NCBI GenBank assembly: GCA_963839725.1
Contig: CAWIWT010000046.1
Span: 434,001 to 498,000, forward strand
Direction: 5' to 3'
Origin: Kumtagia sp963839725
GTDB taxonomy: Bacteria; Pseudomonadota; Alphaproteobacteria; Rhizobiales; Rhizobiaceae
DNA: 64,000 nt
Shown here: piece by piece, positions 53,214 through 61,206 of the stretch
How positions within the stretch are numbered: position 1 is the stretch's first letter
How the letters are laid out: each line of letters opens with the position of its first letter
Made by a program: the position numbers and the translations under genes
The notes under the pieces: generated by a model
Databases searched by the model: none
What the model was told of the DNA's origin: nothing
The model's input: the letters and a program-made list of their open reading frames with translations, nothing else

Positions 53214-54587
53214 ATGGCGCGCGACACAACGGATTTCCGGCCGATCGAGAGCAAGGACGAACTCGTCGCCTATCTCGCCGAGGGCAATAAGCCGCGCGAC
53301 AAGTGGCGCATCGGCACCGAACACGAAAAGTTCCCGTTCTATGTCGATGGCAACGCACCCGTGCCCTATGGCGGCGAACGCGGCATCCGTGCGCTGCTGG
53401 AAGGCATGCAGCGCACGCTCGGCTGGGATCCGATCCTCGACGATGGGCGGGTGATCGGTCTGGTCGAGCCAACCGGCCAGGGCGCGATCTCGCTGGAGCC
53501 CGGCGGGCAGTTCGAGCTTTCGGGCGCGCCGCTGGAGACCCTCCACCAGACCTGCCGCGAGGGCAACGCGCATCTGGCGCAGCTGCGCGAGATCGCCGAA
53601 CCGCTGGGCATCCGTTTTCTCGGCGTCGGCGGCAGCCCGAAATGGCGCCTTATCGAAACGCCGAAAATGCCGAAGTCGCGCTACGAGATCATGACGCGCT
53701 ACATGCCCAAGGTCGGCACCAAGGGCCTCGACATGATGTACCGCACCTGCACTATCCAGGTGAATCTCGACTTCGAGAGCGAGACGGACATGCGCCGCAA
53801 GATGCAGGTGTCGCTCAAGTTGCAGCCGCTTTCGACGGCGCTATTTGCGAACTCGCCCTTCACCGACAGCCGGCCGAACGGGCTGAAGTCCTGGCGCGGC
53901 GAGATCTGGACCGACACCGACAACCAGCGCTCCGGCTTGCAGCCGTTCTGCTTCTCACCCGAGTTCGGATTTGCTGATTATGTCGAATGGGCGCTCGAAG
54001 TCCCGATGTATTTCGCCATCCGCGACGGGCGCTATCATGACATGACGCACATCACCTTCCGCCAGTTCATGGCGGGCGGGGCGCATAACGAGATTCCAGA
54101 CGGCGTGCCGACCATCGGCGACTGGGCGAACCATTTGTCGACGCTGTTCCCGGATGTTCGGCTGAAGCGCTTTCTGGAAATGCGCGGCGCTGATGGCGGT
54201 CCGTGGCGCCGCATCTGCGCCCTGCCGGCCTTCTGGGTCGGACTGCTTTATGATGATGCGGCGCTCGACGCCGCCGAGACACTGACCGCTGACTGGACCT
54301 TCGAGGAAGTGAGCGAAATGCGCTCCGCCGTGCCCGCGCAGGGCATCGCCGCCGAGTTCCGCGGCAGGAGCTTGCGCGATATCGGGCGCGAGGTGCTGGA
54401 GGTCTCCCGCACCGGCCTCAAGAACCGCGCGCGCAAGAACCGCGATGGGTTTGACGAAACCTCTTTCCTGTCGACGCTGGACGAGGTGGTGGCGCGCGGC
54501 ACGACCAGCGCCGAAGAAATGCTCAACGCCTACCAGACACGCTGGGGCGGCTCTATCGAGCCGGTCTTTTTGGAGTATGCGTATTAG
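53214..54587 (+). CDS. gshA: glutamate-cysteine ligase, plant/alphaproteobacterial type
   Basis: First step of glutathione synthesis, joining glutamate and cysteine with ATP. 457 residues from ATG 53214; the frame is open upstream to 53154. Signature regions are KWRIGTEHEKFPFY, EPGGQFELSGAPLETLHQTC and MYRTCTIQVNLDFESETDM, typical of the plant-like GCS2 class rather than E. coli GshA. Intact. Glutathione is needed for nodulation fitness in rhizobia (family knowledge). Confidence 0.94.
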   Translation: MARDTTDFRPIESKDELVAYLAEGNKPRDKWRIGTEHEKFPFYVDGNAPVPYGGERGIRALLEGMQRTLGWDPILDDGRVIGLVEPTGQGAISLEPGGQFELSGAPLETLHQTCREGNAHLAQLREIAEPLGIRFLGVGGSPKWRLIETPKMPKSRYEIMTRYMPKVGTKGLDMMYRTCTIQVNLDFESETDMRRKMQVSLKLQPLSTALFANSPFTDSRPNGLKSWRGEIWTDTDNQRSGLQPFCFSPEFGFADYVEWALEVPMYFAIRDGRYHDMTHITFRQFMAGGAHNEIPDGVPTIGDWANHLSTLFPDVRLKRFLEMRGADGGPWRRICALPAFWVGLLYDDAALDAAETLTADWTFEEVSEMRSAVPAQGIAAEFRGRSLRDIGREVLEVSRTGLKNRARKNRDGFDETSFLSTLDEVVARGTTSAEEMLNAYQTRWGGSIEPVFLEYAY

Positions 54588-54873
54588 TGTCAAAGCTCTA
54601 TCACCTTCGCTGGGCCAAGGACCAAGGGTGAAACCGCCGTTCAATCCTTACTACCGACAGGATCATTGGCGCCGAGATCCGACCTCTGCCTGGCAAACCA
54701 TGGGTGACGGACTCGCGGACGGAGCAGACGTTCGGCTATCTTGTACGATGTCTAGGGCGGAGTGCGTTCTCTAACCACCTCTTGCACCCTTGAACTCCAA
54801 TCACCATCGCGCTCACAGTTGGCTGCACTCCTTTCAATTGAGAAGTGCAGCCGGATTTAGGGCAGGTCCGAGC
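54588..54873. other. intergenic region between gshA and hydrolase
   Basis: 286 bp between convergent genes. I see no gene, palindrome or clear terminator in it. Confidence 0.35.
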
Positions 54874-55842
54874 TTACTTGCATTCGAGGCGGCCGTGCGA
54901 ACCGGCGTGGTCTTCCAGCGCCTTGCACGCTTCCGACCAGGCCGGGTCGTCGGCGTAGAGCGCGGAACGCAGGTAGGCCCAGGACAGGCGCTGTACGACG
55001 GCCAGGCGATCCGGGCCTTCGTCATCCGTCTCTTTCGCGTCGTAGCCGGCGACCCCGCCAAGTCCGTGCTTTGCACCGAAGAGTGTCAGCAGGCATTTGC
55101 TGCCCGGGCTGTGGTGATAGGCATCCGCGTGCCAATCAGCACCGCGAACGGTCAGGTGCGGGGACACATCGTTGTCGCCAGCAACCACAAGCGCCTGAGT
55201 TGTCATGTGAGAGTAATCGGGGTTCAGTGCCGAATAGTGCTCCGCGGCAAATTCGCTGAGATCGTCGCCGCCATTGCCAGGGGCGGCCAACAGCACGCCC
55301 GCCTTTATGCGCGGCTCCATCATATTCACCTCCGTCGCGTTCTCGTCCTTCGGATCGGTCAGCCGCGCGCCAAGCAGCATGCCCACGGTCTGTCCACCCA
55401 ACGAATGCCCGACCGCGGCAATCCTATTCCGGTCGAGGCGGCCTGCTATTGCCGAAATCGATGCTTCGATCTCGTCAAGCTGGTCCAGGATGAGCTTCAT
55501 GTCCTCGACACGCGATCGCCAGAACAGTGGGCCACCCGGAGCATCGGGATCGAGCCCGGCCACCTTTGAATTCGCGTGCGTGGGCTGAATCACGACGAAA
55601 CCGTGCTCCGCGTAGAAATTCGCGATCGGACCATAGCCGTCCTTGGAAGGAAGATAGAGGGAAGGGCCGTGTCCATGCGAAAGGAGGATGGTGGGCAGGT
55701 CGCCACCGGCTACAGGAGCCGTGATGCGCAATTCGAGAGGCAACCCTCGGTCCGAAGCGGACAGGATCACCGGGCTGACGGAGGCGGTGGGGATCGCTTC
55801 ATTCACTGGAATGTGGCGGGCTTCATTGATCAGGCTGTTCAT
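54874..55842 (-). CDS. alpha/beta hydrolase (chlorophyllase/PAF-AH-like)
   Basis: Cytoplasmic alpha/beta hydrolase of 322 residues from ATG 55842, which follows AAAGGAATC; the frame is open upstream to 56142 but runs through the operators. The oxyanion strand ILLSHGHGPSLYLPS and the nucleophile elbow GHSLGGQTVG (Ser147) are clear; the late His is probably in FGAKHGLGGVAGYD. It may be an esterase or lipase-like enzyme. Divergent from a TetR gene, with three operator-like repeats between. Confidence 0.85.
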   Translation of the reverse strand: MNSLINEARHIPVNEAIPTASVSPVILSASDRGLPLELRITAPVAGGDLPTILLSHGHGPSLYLPSKDGYGPIANFYAEHGFVVIQPTHANSKVAGLDPDAPGGPLFWRSRVEDMKLILDQLDEIEASISAIAGRLDRNRIAAVGHSLGGQTVGMLLGARLTDPKDENATEVNMMEPRIKAGVLLAAPGNGGDDLSEFAAEHYSALNPDYSHMTTQALVVAGDNDVSPHLTVRGADWHADAYHHSPGSKCLLTLFGAKHGLGGVAGYDAKETDDEGPDRLAVVQRLSWAYLRSALYADDPAWSEACKALEDHAGSHGRLECK

Positions 55843-55901
55843 GGATTGATTCCTTTCTTTCGGATGGCGAAACCGGAAGGGCGTGCCTAAATAGTGGAAA
55901 A

Positions 55902-55972
55902 ACGGAACGTTGATCCATAATAAACGGAACCTTGTTCCGATTATTTGACTCATATACGGAACCATACTCCGT
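55902..55972. promoter_or_regulatory. three TetR-type operators between hydrolase and regulator
   Basis: A 17 bp motif occurs three times: ACGGAACGTTGATCCAT (55902-55918), ACGGAACCTTGTTCCGA (55924-55940) and ACGGAACCATACTCCGT (55956-55972). The middle copy has the perfect half-sites CGGAAC/GTTCCG. Start-to-start spacings are 22 and 32 bp. They sit in the divergent promoter region, where the TetR protein would repress both genes. Confidence 0.8.
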
Positions 55973-56026
55973 TTATCAAGGGGGGATGGTCGAGGCGTTC
56001 GAGTCCGGCCGGCGAAGGAGGCGCGT

Positions 56027-56653
56027 TTGTTAGAAGGACAGAAAACGACGCAGGATGAGGACATGCAGCCCAAACGGCGTGTGCGAGCGGATGCTCTGCG
56101 CAACGAGGATGCAGTGCTCGAAGCCGCAAAGGAGGTCTTCACAACCTCGGGCGTCGACGCTCCGGTCAGAAAGATCGCGGCCAGGGCAGGCGTTGGCGTT
56201 GGGACGCTCTATCGCCGCTTCCCGAAGCGATCCGACCTCGTGGCGGCTGTCTTTCGCCGCGAAGTCGATGCCTGTGCCGCCAAGGCCAAGTCATTGGCGG
56301 CCGAGAATCCGCCCGGCGAGGCTCTCGCACGCTGGCTGAAACGCTACACCGAGTTCATCACGACGAAGCGGGGACTCGCCGCGGCGCTGCATTCCGGCGA
56401 TCCCGCCTTCGACGCGCTGCCCGCCTATTTCCGCGCCAGTTTCGAACCCGCCCTTAGATCGCTTCTCGATGCGGCTGTGGCTGCCGGACAGGTCCGCGGC
56501 GATGTAGCGCCCTATGACCTGCTACGCGCGATCGGCAACTTGTCGCTGGTCTCGGGCGAGGACGGGGCCGCGCACGCCGGAAGCATGGTCGATCTGCTGA
56601 TCGACGGACTGCGATTTGGCGCGACGACCACTGCAAAAGCAGTTGCCCGCTAG
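56027..56653 (+). CDS. TetR-family repressor
   Basis: A 208-residue TetR/AcrR-type regulator. The HTH is in VRKIAARAGVGVGTLYRRFPKRSDLVAAVF (about residues 47-77), typical of the SCO4850-like group. The C-terminal helices form the ligand pocket (GLAAALHSGDPAFDALPAYF). Divergent from the alpha/beta hydrolase; the three repeats between them are its likely operators. Inducer unknown. Confidence 0.9.
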   Translation: MLEGQKTTQDEDMQPKRRVRADALRNEDAVLEAAKEVFTTSGVDAPVRKIAARAGVGVGTLYRRFPKRSDLVAAVFRREVDACAAKAKSLAAENPPGEALARWLKRYTEFITTKRGLAAALHSGDPAFDALPAYFRASFEPALRSLLDAAVAAGQVRGDVAPYDLLRAIGNLSLVSGEDGAAHAGSMVDLLIDGLRFGATTTAKAVAR

Positions 56654-57020
56654 GAGATGTGCACGCCGCGGAACTGCCGGCTTTGGTGCACTGCGGGACG
56701 CTTTCGAGCAATGTCGTGGAGGCGCTCAATTGAGCCGTCATGACGCACCCCGCAAGCGGCTGCTTCGGGTCAGGGGTTCCCATAGCACTACCTCAAAAGA
56801 AGGTTCAAGAAGGGGTCAAACTGAGTCGTTAGAGCGGCAAAAAATGATTGGGTTTGACCCTGTGCAGCGCCGGGGACGGTTTACTTTTTGCTCCTCGCGC
56901 CGGGCAAATCGCCTCGTCCTTCAGGAGCAAGAAAGTAAACTGTCCCCTGCATCGACCCTTCTAACCGTTTGTGAAACGCACTACGCTCCCTCCCCGCGAG
57001 GAACTCCCGAGGAGGAAAAC
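56654..57020. other. gene-free region with a palindromic repeat
   Basis: 367 bp between the TetR gene and the DUF937-like gene, containing the inverted repeat 56872-56947. A frame is open across it into the next gene but starts inside TetR and is not credible. Confidence 0.45.
56872..56947. repeat. inverted repeat with GTAAACTGTCC-type arms
   Basis: GGGGACGGTTTACTTTTTGC and TCCT at the left pairs with AGGAGCAAGAAAGTAAACTG and TCCCC at the right; about 24 bp arms and a 27 bp loop. A single arm-like AAAGTAAACTGTCC recurs near 42313. It could form a stable hairpin upstream of the DUF937-like gene. Confidence 0.7.
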
Positions 57021-58022
57021 ATGCTTCCCTTGTTCGACATGCTGGCGAACGCCCAGAACGGCAATGCGATGGACATGCTGGCGAAGCAGTTCAACCTGTC
57101 GCAGCAGCAGACGGAGGCTGCCGTGGAGGCTCTGCTCCCGGCCTTCAGCCAGGGGCTGAAACGCAACGTTTCCGATCCGTACGGTCTCGGCGCCTTCATG
57201 AGCGCCATGGCCAGCGGGCAGCACGCCAAATATTTCGAGGATATGCAGAAAGCCTTCGCGCCGCAGGGCGTGGCGGAAGGCAACGGCATCCTCGGCCATC
57301 TGTTCGGCTCCAAGGAGCTCTCGCGCGCGATCACGGCGCAAGCCGCGCAGGCGACCGGCATCGGCCAGAGCATTCTCAACCAGATGTTGCCGGTCCTTGC
57401 CTCCATGGTCATGGGCGGACTGTTCAAACAGTCGACAAACCAGATGCAGGGCGCACAGGCTGGCGGCTTCGGCGCCGCCAACAATCCGCTCGGCCAGATC
57501 ATCGAGGAGATGATGAAGCAAGGCGGTGGCGGCATGCTTGGCGGCCAGCCGCAACAGCAGCAGGCTCCCTCAAACCCGATGGACAACCCATTCGGCAAGA
57601 TCCTGCAGGACATGTTCGGCGGCGGCGCGGCGGGGCAGCCGCAACGCACTCCGCAGCAGGCTCCATCCAACCCGATGGACAATCCGTTCGGCAAGATGCT
57701 GGAAGATATGCTTGGCGGCGGCAACCAGCAGCAGCCGCAAGCGCGGCCGCAACAATCTCCGGGGCCGATGGGCGACAACCCGTGGGGAAAGATCCTCGAG
57801 GAGATGATGCGCGGCGGCCAGGCTCAGCCACAGTCCGAGCCGGAAGGGGAGGCCGAGCCCGCACCGCGCCGGCGCGCGAACCCGAGCGACAGCCCCAAAA
57901 ATCCTTATGACGATATTTTCGGCAAGATGTTCGAGAGCGGCAGCAAGTCCCGCGACGACTACCAGAAGGGCGTCGAGTTGATCTTCGATCAGTTCACCAG
58001 GGGCATGGACCGGAATCGATAA
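57021..58022 (+). CDS. DUF937-like protein with repeated NPFGK motif
   Basis: A 333-residue protein starting MLPLFDMLANAQNGNAMDML behind GGAGGAAAAC. The N-terminal 150 residues match DUF937/YidB-like helices (FNLSQQQTEAAVEALLPAFS). The rest is low-complexity Gln/Pro/Gly sequence with five copies of a short amphipathic motif: NPLGQIIEEMMKQGG, NPFGKILQDMFGGG, NPFGKMLEDMLGGG, NPWGKILEEMMRGG and NPYDDIFGKMFESG, 25-40 residues apart. Each may be a protein-binding helix. Function unknown. Confidence 0.75.
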   Translation: MLPLFDMLANAQNGNAMDMLAKQFNLSQQQTEAAVEALLPAFSQGLKRNVSDPYGLGAFMSAMASGQHAKYFEDMQKAFAPQGVAEGNGILGHLFGSKELSRAITAQAAQATGIGQSILNQMLPVLASMVMGGLFKQSTNQMQGAQAGGFGAANNPLGQIIEEMMKQGGGGMLGGQPQQQQAPSNPMDNPFGKILQDMFGGGAAGQPQRTPQQAPSNPMDNPFGKMLEDMLGGGNQQQPQARPQQSPGPMGDNPWGKILEEMMRGGQAQPQSEPEGEAEPAPRRRANPSDSPKNPYDDIFGKMFESGSKSRDDYQKGVELIFDQFTRGMDRNR

Positions 58023-58036
58023 GTTCCTTTCGGCGC

Positions 58037-58068
58037 AAACAAAAATGCCCGGTCCATGGACCGGGCAA
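58037..58068 (-). terminator. rho-independent terminator of the DUF1127 gene
   Basis: On the minus strand the perfect 22-base palindrome formed by TGCCCGGTCCA and TGGACCGGGCA (58047-58068) is followed by TTTTTGTTTG (58046-58037). It lies 64 bp downstream of the DUF1127 stop. In the plus direction there is no U-run, so it serves the leftward gene. Confidence 0.8.
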
Positions 58069-58131
58069 TCAGCAGGCGGCCGGCAGAGGCAACCGGGTGG
58101 GGGATTGCCTGCGTAAATGCGTTGGCGGCAG

Positions 58132-58398
58132 CTAGATGCTGCTGAGGCGCGACGCAACGACAGACCGAAGCTGCGCGGTCGGATCGACGCCGAGCGGTTC
58201 GGTGCGGGCGATGTAAAGGTCGGCGCGTGTCAGGCCAATGTCCTTGAGTTCCGCGTCGGTCAGTTCGCCAAGCCGGTAGAACTCGCGGCGGTTTCGCCAG
58301 GCGCGATAGAATTTCGTTGCCGCGTTCAGCCCTTGCACCAGAAGAGCCGGACGATGCGTGATGCGCGTGGAGCCGGTGGTGAAATCGAGGGCGGTCAT
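58132..58398 (-). CDS. DUF1127 (YjiS-like) small protein
   Basis: An 88-residue protein from ATG 58398, behind AAAGGAGAAC; the frame is open upstream to 58548 but without a site. The central Arg-rich FYRAWRNRREFYRLGELTDA is followed by ELKDIGLTRADLYIA, the DUF1127 signature. In Agrobacterium and Rhodobacter such proteins bind RNA or influence phosphate and sRNA homeostasis. It is divergent from a LysR gene with about 150 bp between starts and has its own terminator. Confidence 0.88.
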   Translation of the reverse strand: MTALDFTTGSTRITHRPALLVQGLNAATKFYRAWRNRREFYRLGELTDAELKDIGLTRADLYIARTEPLGVDPTAQLRSVVASRLSSI

Positions 58399-58553
58399 GG
58401 CAGTTCTCCTTTCGGCGATCTCAGGCAGCGCGATCAATTGGGCAGAATTCATTCCCGCCGCTTCTGTTTTTGACCGCTTTTCTGGACACCTCACAATCTC
58501 AAAAGAGAATTGATTTATCCAACGAATGTTTCTAATAATATGCATCAACTTTG

Positions 58554-59522
58554 ATGATGGATAAGCCGATGAACGCGCCGCTTGATCTCGACCAGCTTCA
58601 AACCTTCATCATGATCGCCGACACGGGCAGCTTCACCAAGGCCGCCGAAGAGGTGCATCGAACCCAATCTGCGGTGTCCATGCAGATGCGGCGGCTGGAA
58701 GAACGAATCGGTAAGCCGCTTTTCGAGAAGGAAGGCCGCCTCAACAGGCTCTCGGAGGAAGGCGAGCGGCTACTCGGCTATGCGCGGCGTATACTCCATC
58801 TCAACCGCGAGACACTCGCGGCATTTGATGATGCGCGGCTTGAAGGCACGCTGCGCATCGGTACGCCTGACGACTACGCTGATCGCTTCCTTCCGGAAAT
58901 CATGGCGCGGTTCACGCGCTCGAACCCCAAGGTCGAACTGACGGTCATCTGCGAGCCTACGCCGGGACTGGCGGAGCACCTGAAGCGCGGCAACCTCGAT
59001 CTCGCGCTGGTGACCCACAACGATGCGCACGGGCCGTCCGAAATCGTTCGGCGCGAGCCCTTGCTTTGGGTCAGTTCCGCGAACCACGCTACGCATGAAC
59101 AGGAAGTGTTGCCGATGGCCTTCGGGCGGCCGACCTGCATCTGGAGGCGCGCGGCCTGCGACGTGCTCGACGACATGAATCGCGAGTACCGCGTGCTATT
59201 TACCAGCTTTTCGGCGACCGTGATCGCTGCGGCGGTGCTGTCCGGCCTTGCGATCTCGGTGCTGCCCGAATGTGCGCTGCGGCCCGGAATGCGGGTCCTC
59301 GGCGAGGCCGACGGCTTCGGCGCCCTGCCCGACTGCAAGATCGGCATCATGCGCGGCCACACCACGCGTCCCGACCTGGTAGACGCGTTGGCACGTCACA
59401 TTTCCGAAAGCCTCGACAACATCACCGTGCCGGCGGTCGAGGAGGCCGGCTCGTTCGACTTCGCGGCAATGGCATTTGCGCGGATGAAGCGCGGCAAGCC
59501 AAACCAGATGCCGGGGTGGTGA
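58554..59522 (+). CDS. LysR-family regulator
   Basis: LysR-type regulator of about 322 residues with the HTH DTGSFTKAAEEVHRTQSAVSMQMRRLEERIG near the N-terminus and the effector domain beginning at GTLRIGTPDDYADRF. The composition and the C-terminal extension (FDFAAMAFARMKRG) fit LrhA-like regulators next to DUF1127 genes in rhizobia (recollection). It is divergent from the DUF1127 gene and may control it. Confidence 0.88.
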   Translation: MMDKPMNAPLDLDQLQTFIMIADTGSFTKAAEEVHRTQSAVSMQMRRLEERIGKPLFEKEGRLNRLSEEGERLLGYARRILHLNRETLAAFDDARLEGTLRIGTPDDYADRFLPEIMARFTRSNPKVELTVICEPTPGLAEHLKRGNLDLALVTHNDAHGPSEIVRREPLLWVSSANHATHEQEVLPMAFGRPTCIWRRAACDVLDDMNREYRVLFTSFSATVIAAAVLSGLAISVLPECALRPGMRVLGEADGFGALPDCKIGIMRGHTTRPDLVDALARHISESLDNITVPAVEEAGSFDFAAMAFARMKRGKPNQMPGW

Positions 59523-59552
59523 GTTCAGGTAGTCAGTCTTCCCTCCGCTCAG

Positions 59553-59701
59553 ACCCCCACCCCTAACTCCTCCCCACAAGGGGGAGGGGAATTCTTGCGA
59601 GACGCTTCAAGCTCGATAGTAAGCTGCGGTAAATTTCACAAACGTTGGCACAGGCGGCAACCTTATTCCCCTCCTTGTGGGGAGGGGTTAGGGGTGGGGG
59701 T
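59553..59701. repeat. family A intergenic palindrome
   Basis: The left arm CCCCCACCCCTAACTCCTCC with CCCACAAGGGGGAGGGGA is inverted at the right as CCCCTCCTTGTGGGGAGGGG and TTAGGGGTGGGGGT. About 75 bp lies between, including CACAAACGTTGGC, also found as CCAAACGTTGGC inside the copy at 20313. Confidence 0.85.
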
Positions 59702-59743
59702 TCTCGGAGCTAGAAGCGGTTCGGGAAAAAATCCCGACGCAGT

Positions 59744-61075
59744 TCAAGCAGTTAAAGCGGCGCGGCCAACGGGATCACCCCGCGAGCGCGCAGCCGACTT
59801 GCCCATAAGCAGGAATATCTCCATCGGGCCCTTGCCCTTGATGTCGATGACGCCGCGTTCGGCGAAGTCGAAGGCTGGGCCGATGGCATGCCGCGCCTCG
59901 GCCGAGACCTGGATTCTGCCCGGCTCACCATGCGATTCCATGCGGGCGGCGACGTTCACCGTATCGCCCCAGACGTCGTAGAACTGCTTGCGTTCGCCGA
60001 TGACGCCCGCCACCGCCGGACCGGTGTGGATGCCGATTCGTACGGAGACGTCTTCGCCGAATTCGTCCGAGAGTTTGTGCATGACATCCAGCATATCCAG
60101 CGCCATCTCGGCCACCGCACCGGCGTGGTCCGGCCTCGGCTCCGGCATGCCGCCGGCCACCATATAGGCGTCGCCGATCGTCTTGATCTTCTCCAGCCCA
60201 TGCGCGTCGGCAAGTCGGTCGAACTCGAGAAAGACGCGATTGAGGAAGCCAACCAGGCGCTGCGCCGGCAAGTTCGCGGCGCGGGCGGTGAAGCCGACAA
60301 TGTCTGCGAAAAGGATGGTGACGGCGGGCAGGTCGTCGGCGATCACCTCGCCCGGTTCGTGCTTGAGGCGCTGCGCAACCGATGCCGGCATCAGATTGAG
60401 CAGCAGCCGTTCGGAGCGCTCGTGCTCGGCCTCGAAGGCATCCTCATATTCCTCCGCCCGGCGGAAGGTGTAGAGCGCCGAAATCAGGTTGAACATCGCC
60501 GACATGCAGACCGACAGCAGGAACGCTGCCGTCGTCATTTCCGGCGACAGGCTCACCAGGTTGGACTTCGCCGGAAATGTCAGTTCGATGATCGCGAAGA
60601 CGATGAGCAACGCCGCAAAGTAAAAGGCGACGAGTTTCAGCCGCCGCGAACCGAGCACCATGACCAGCGTCGCGGGACCGGCAAGTAGGAAATACTGGAA
60701 ACCGGCATCCGTGCCGGCGATCCAGGCATAGACCGCGTCGCCCGCCATCGCCGTCCCCCACAGGTAAGTGCCTGCGGCGAGGTGACCGAAGCGATGCATC
60801 AGCGGCGTAGCCAACCACACCAGCGAGAAAAACAGCAGTGCGGCGACAAACGGCCAGAAGTTGCGGAAATCGATGATGGAAAACAGCAGCGCGAAGCCGG
60901 TGTTCGACACCACCGTCGCGAGGCTGACGAAGTTGACGATCTCGTGGCCGCGTTTCTGCCTGCTGCTTGCGCCGGCCGTGCTGATCCTGACGAATCGCAA
61001 CAACAGATCGCGCAACCGCGCTGCGGCGCCTTGGCCCGCGGCTTGCTCGTGCTTCAGTGAATCCAGTGTCGCCAT
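59744..61075 (-). CDS. class III adenylate/guanylate cyclase with membrane domain
   Basis: A 443-residue cyclase from ATG 61075 (MATLDSLKHEQ); ATG 61096 is possible but lacks a site. About six membrane helices (for example FVAALLFFSLVWLATPL, TYLWGTAMAGDAVYAWI) precede the catalytic domain. That domain has VTILFADIVGFTARAANLPA with the metal-binding Asp, KTIGDAYMVAGG, and VWGDTVNVAARMES with the transition-state Asn/Arg helix. It makes cAMP from ATP; rhizobia carry many paralogues. The signal sensed is unknown. Confidence 0.9.
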   Translation of the reverse strand: MATLDSLKHEQAAGQGAAARLRDLLLRFVRISTAGASSRQKRGHEIVNFVSLATVVSNTGFALLFSIIDFRNFWPFVAALLFFSLVWLATPLMHRFGHLAAGTYLWGTAMAGDAVYAWIAGTDAGFQYFLLAGPATLVMVLGSRRLKLVAFYFAALLIVFAIIELTFPAKSNLVSLSPEMTTAAFLLSVCMSAMFNLISALYTFRRAEEYEDAFEAEHERSERLLLNLMPASVAQRLKHEPGEVIADDLPAVTILFADIVGFTARAANLPAQRLVGFLNRVFLEFDRLADAHGLEKIKTIGDAYMVAGGMPEPRPDHAGAVAEMALDMLDVMHKLSDEFGEDVSVRIGIHTGPAVAGVIGERKQFYDVWGDTVNVAARMESHGEPGRIQVSAEARHAIGPAFDFAERGVIDIKGKGPMEIFLLMGKSAARSRGDPVGRAALTA

Positions 61076-61206
61076 CGTTCCCACGTTTTCTACCATGACG
61101 GCATGTAGGGAGCCATCATCGCAATGTCAAGGATTATTTTCCTATAGTTGACCGATGAGTTGCGTCGACACTTGACCGCGCGCGGCAAAGGCGGATCAAT
61201 CATCTG

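Noticed and set aside
58047..58068. Terminator for the DUF937-like gene on the plus strand
   Set aside because: The U-run is only on the minus-strand side; it serves the leftward DUF1127 gene.
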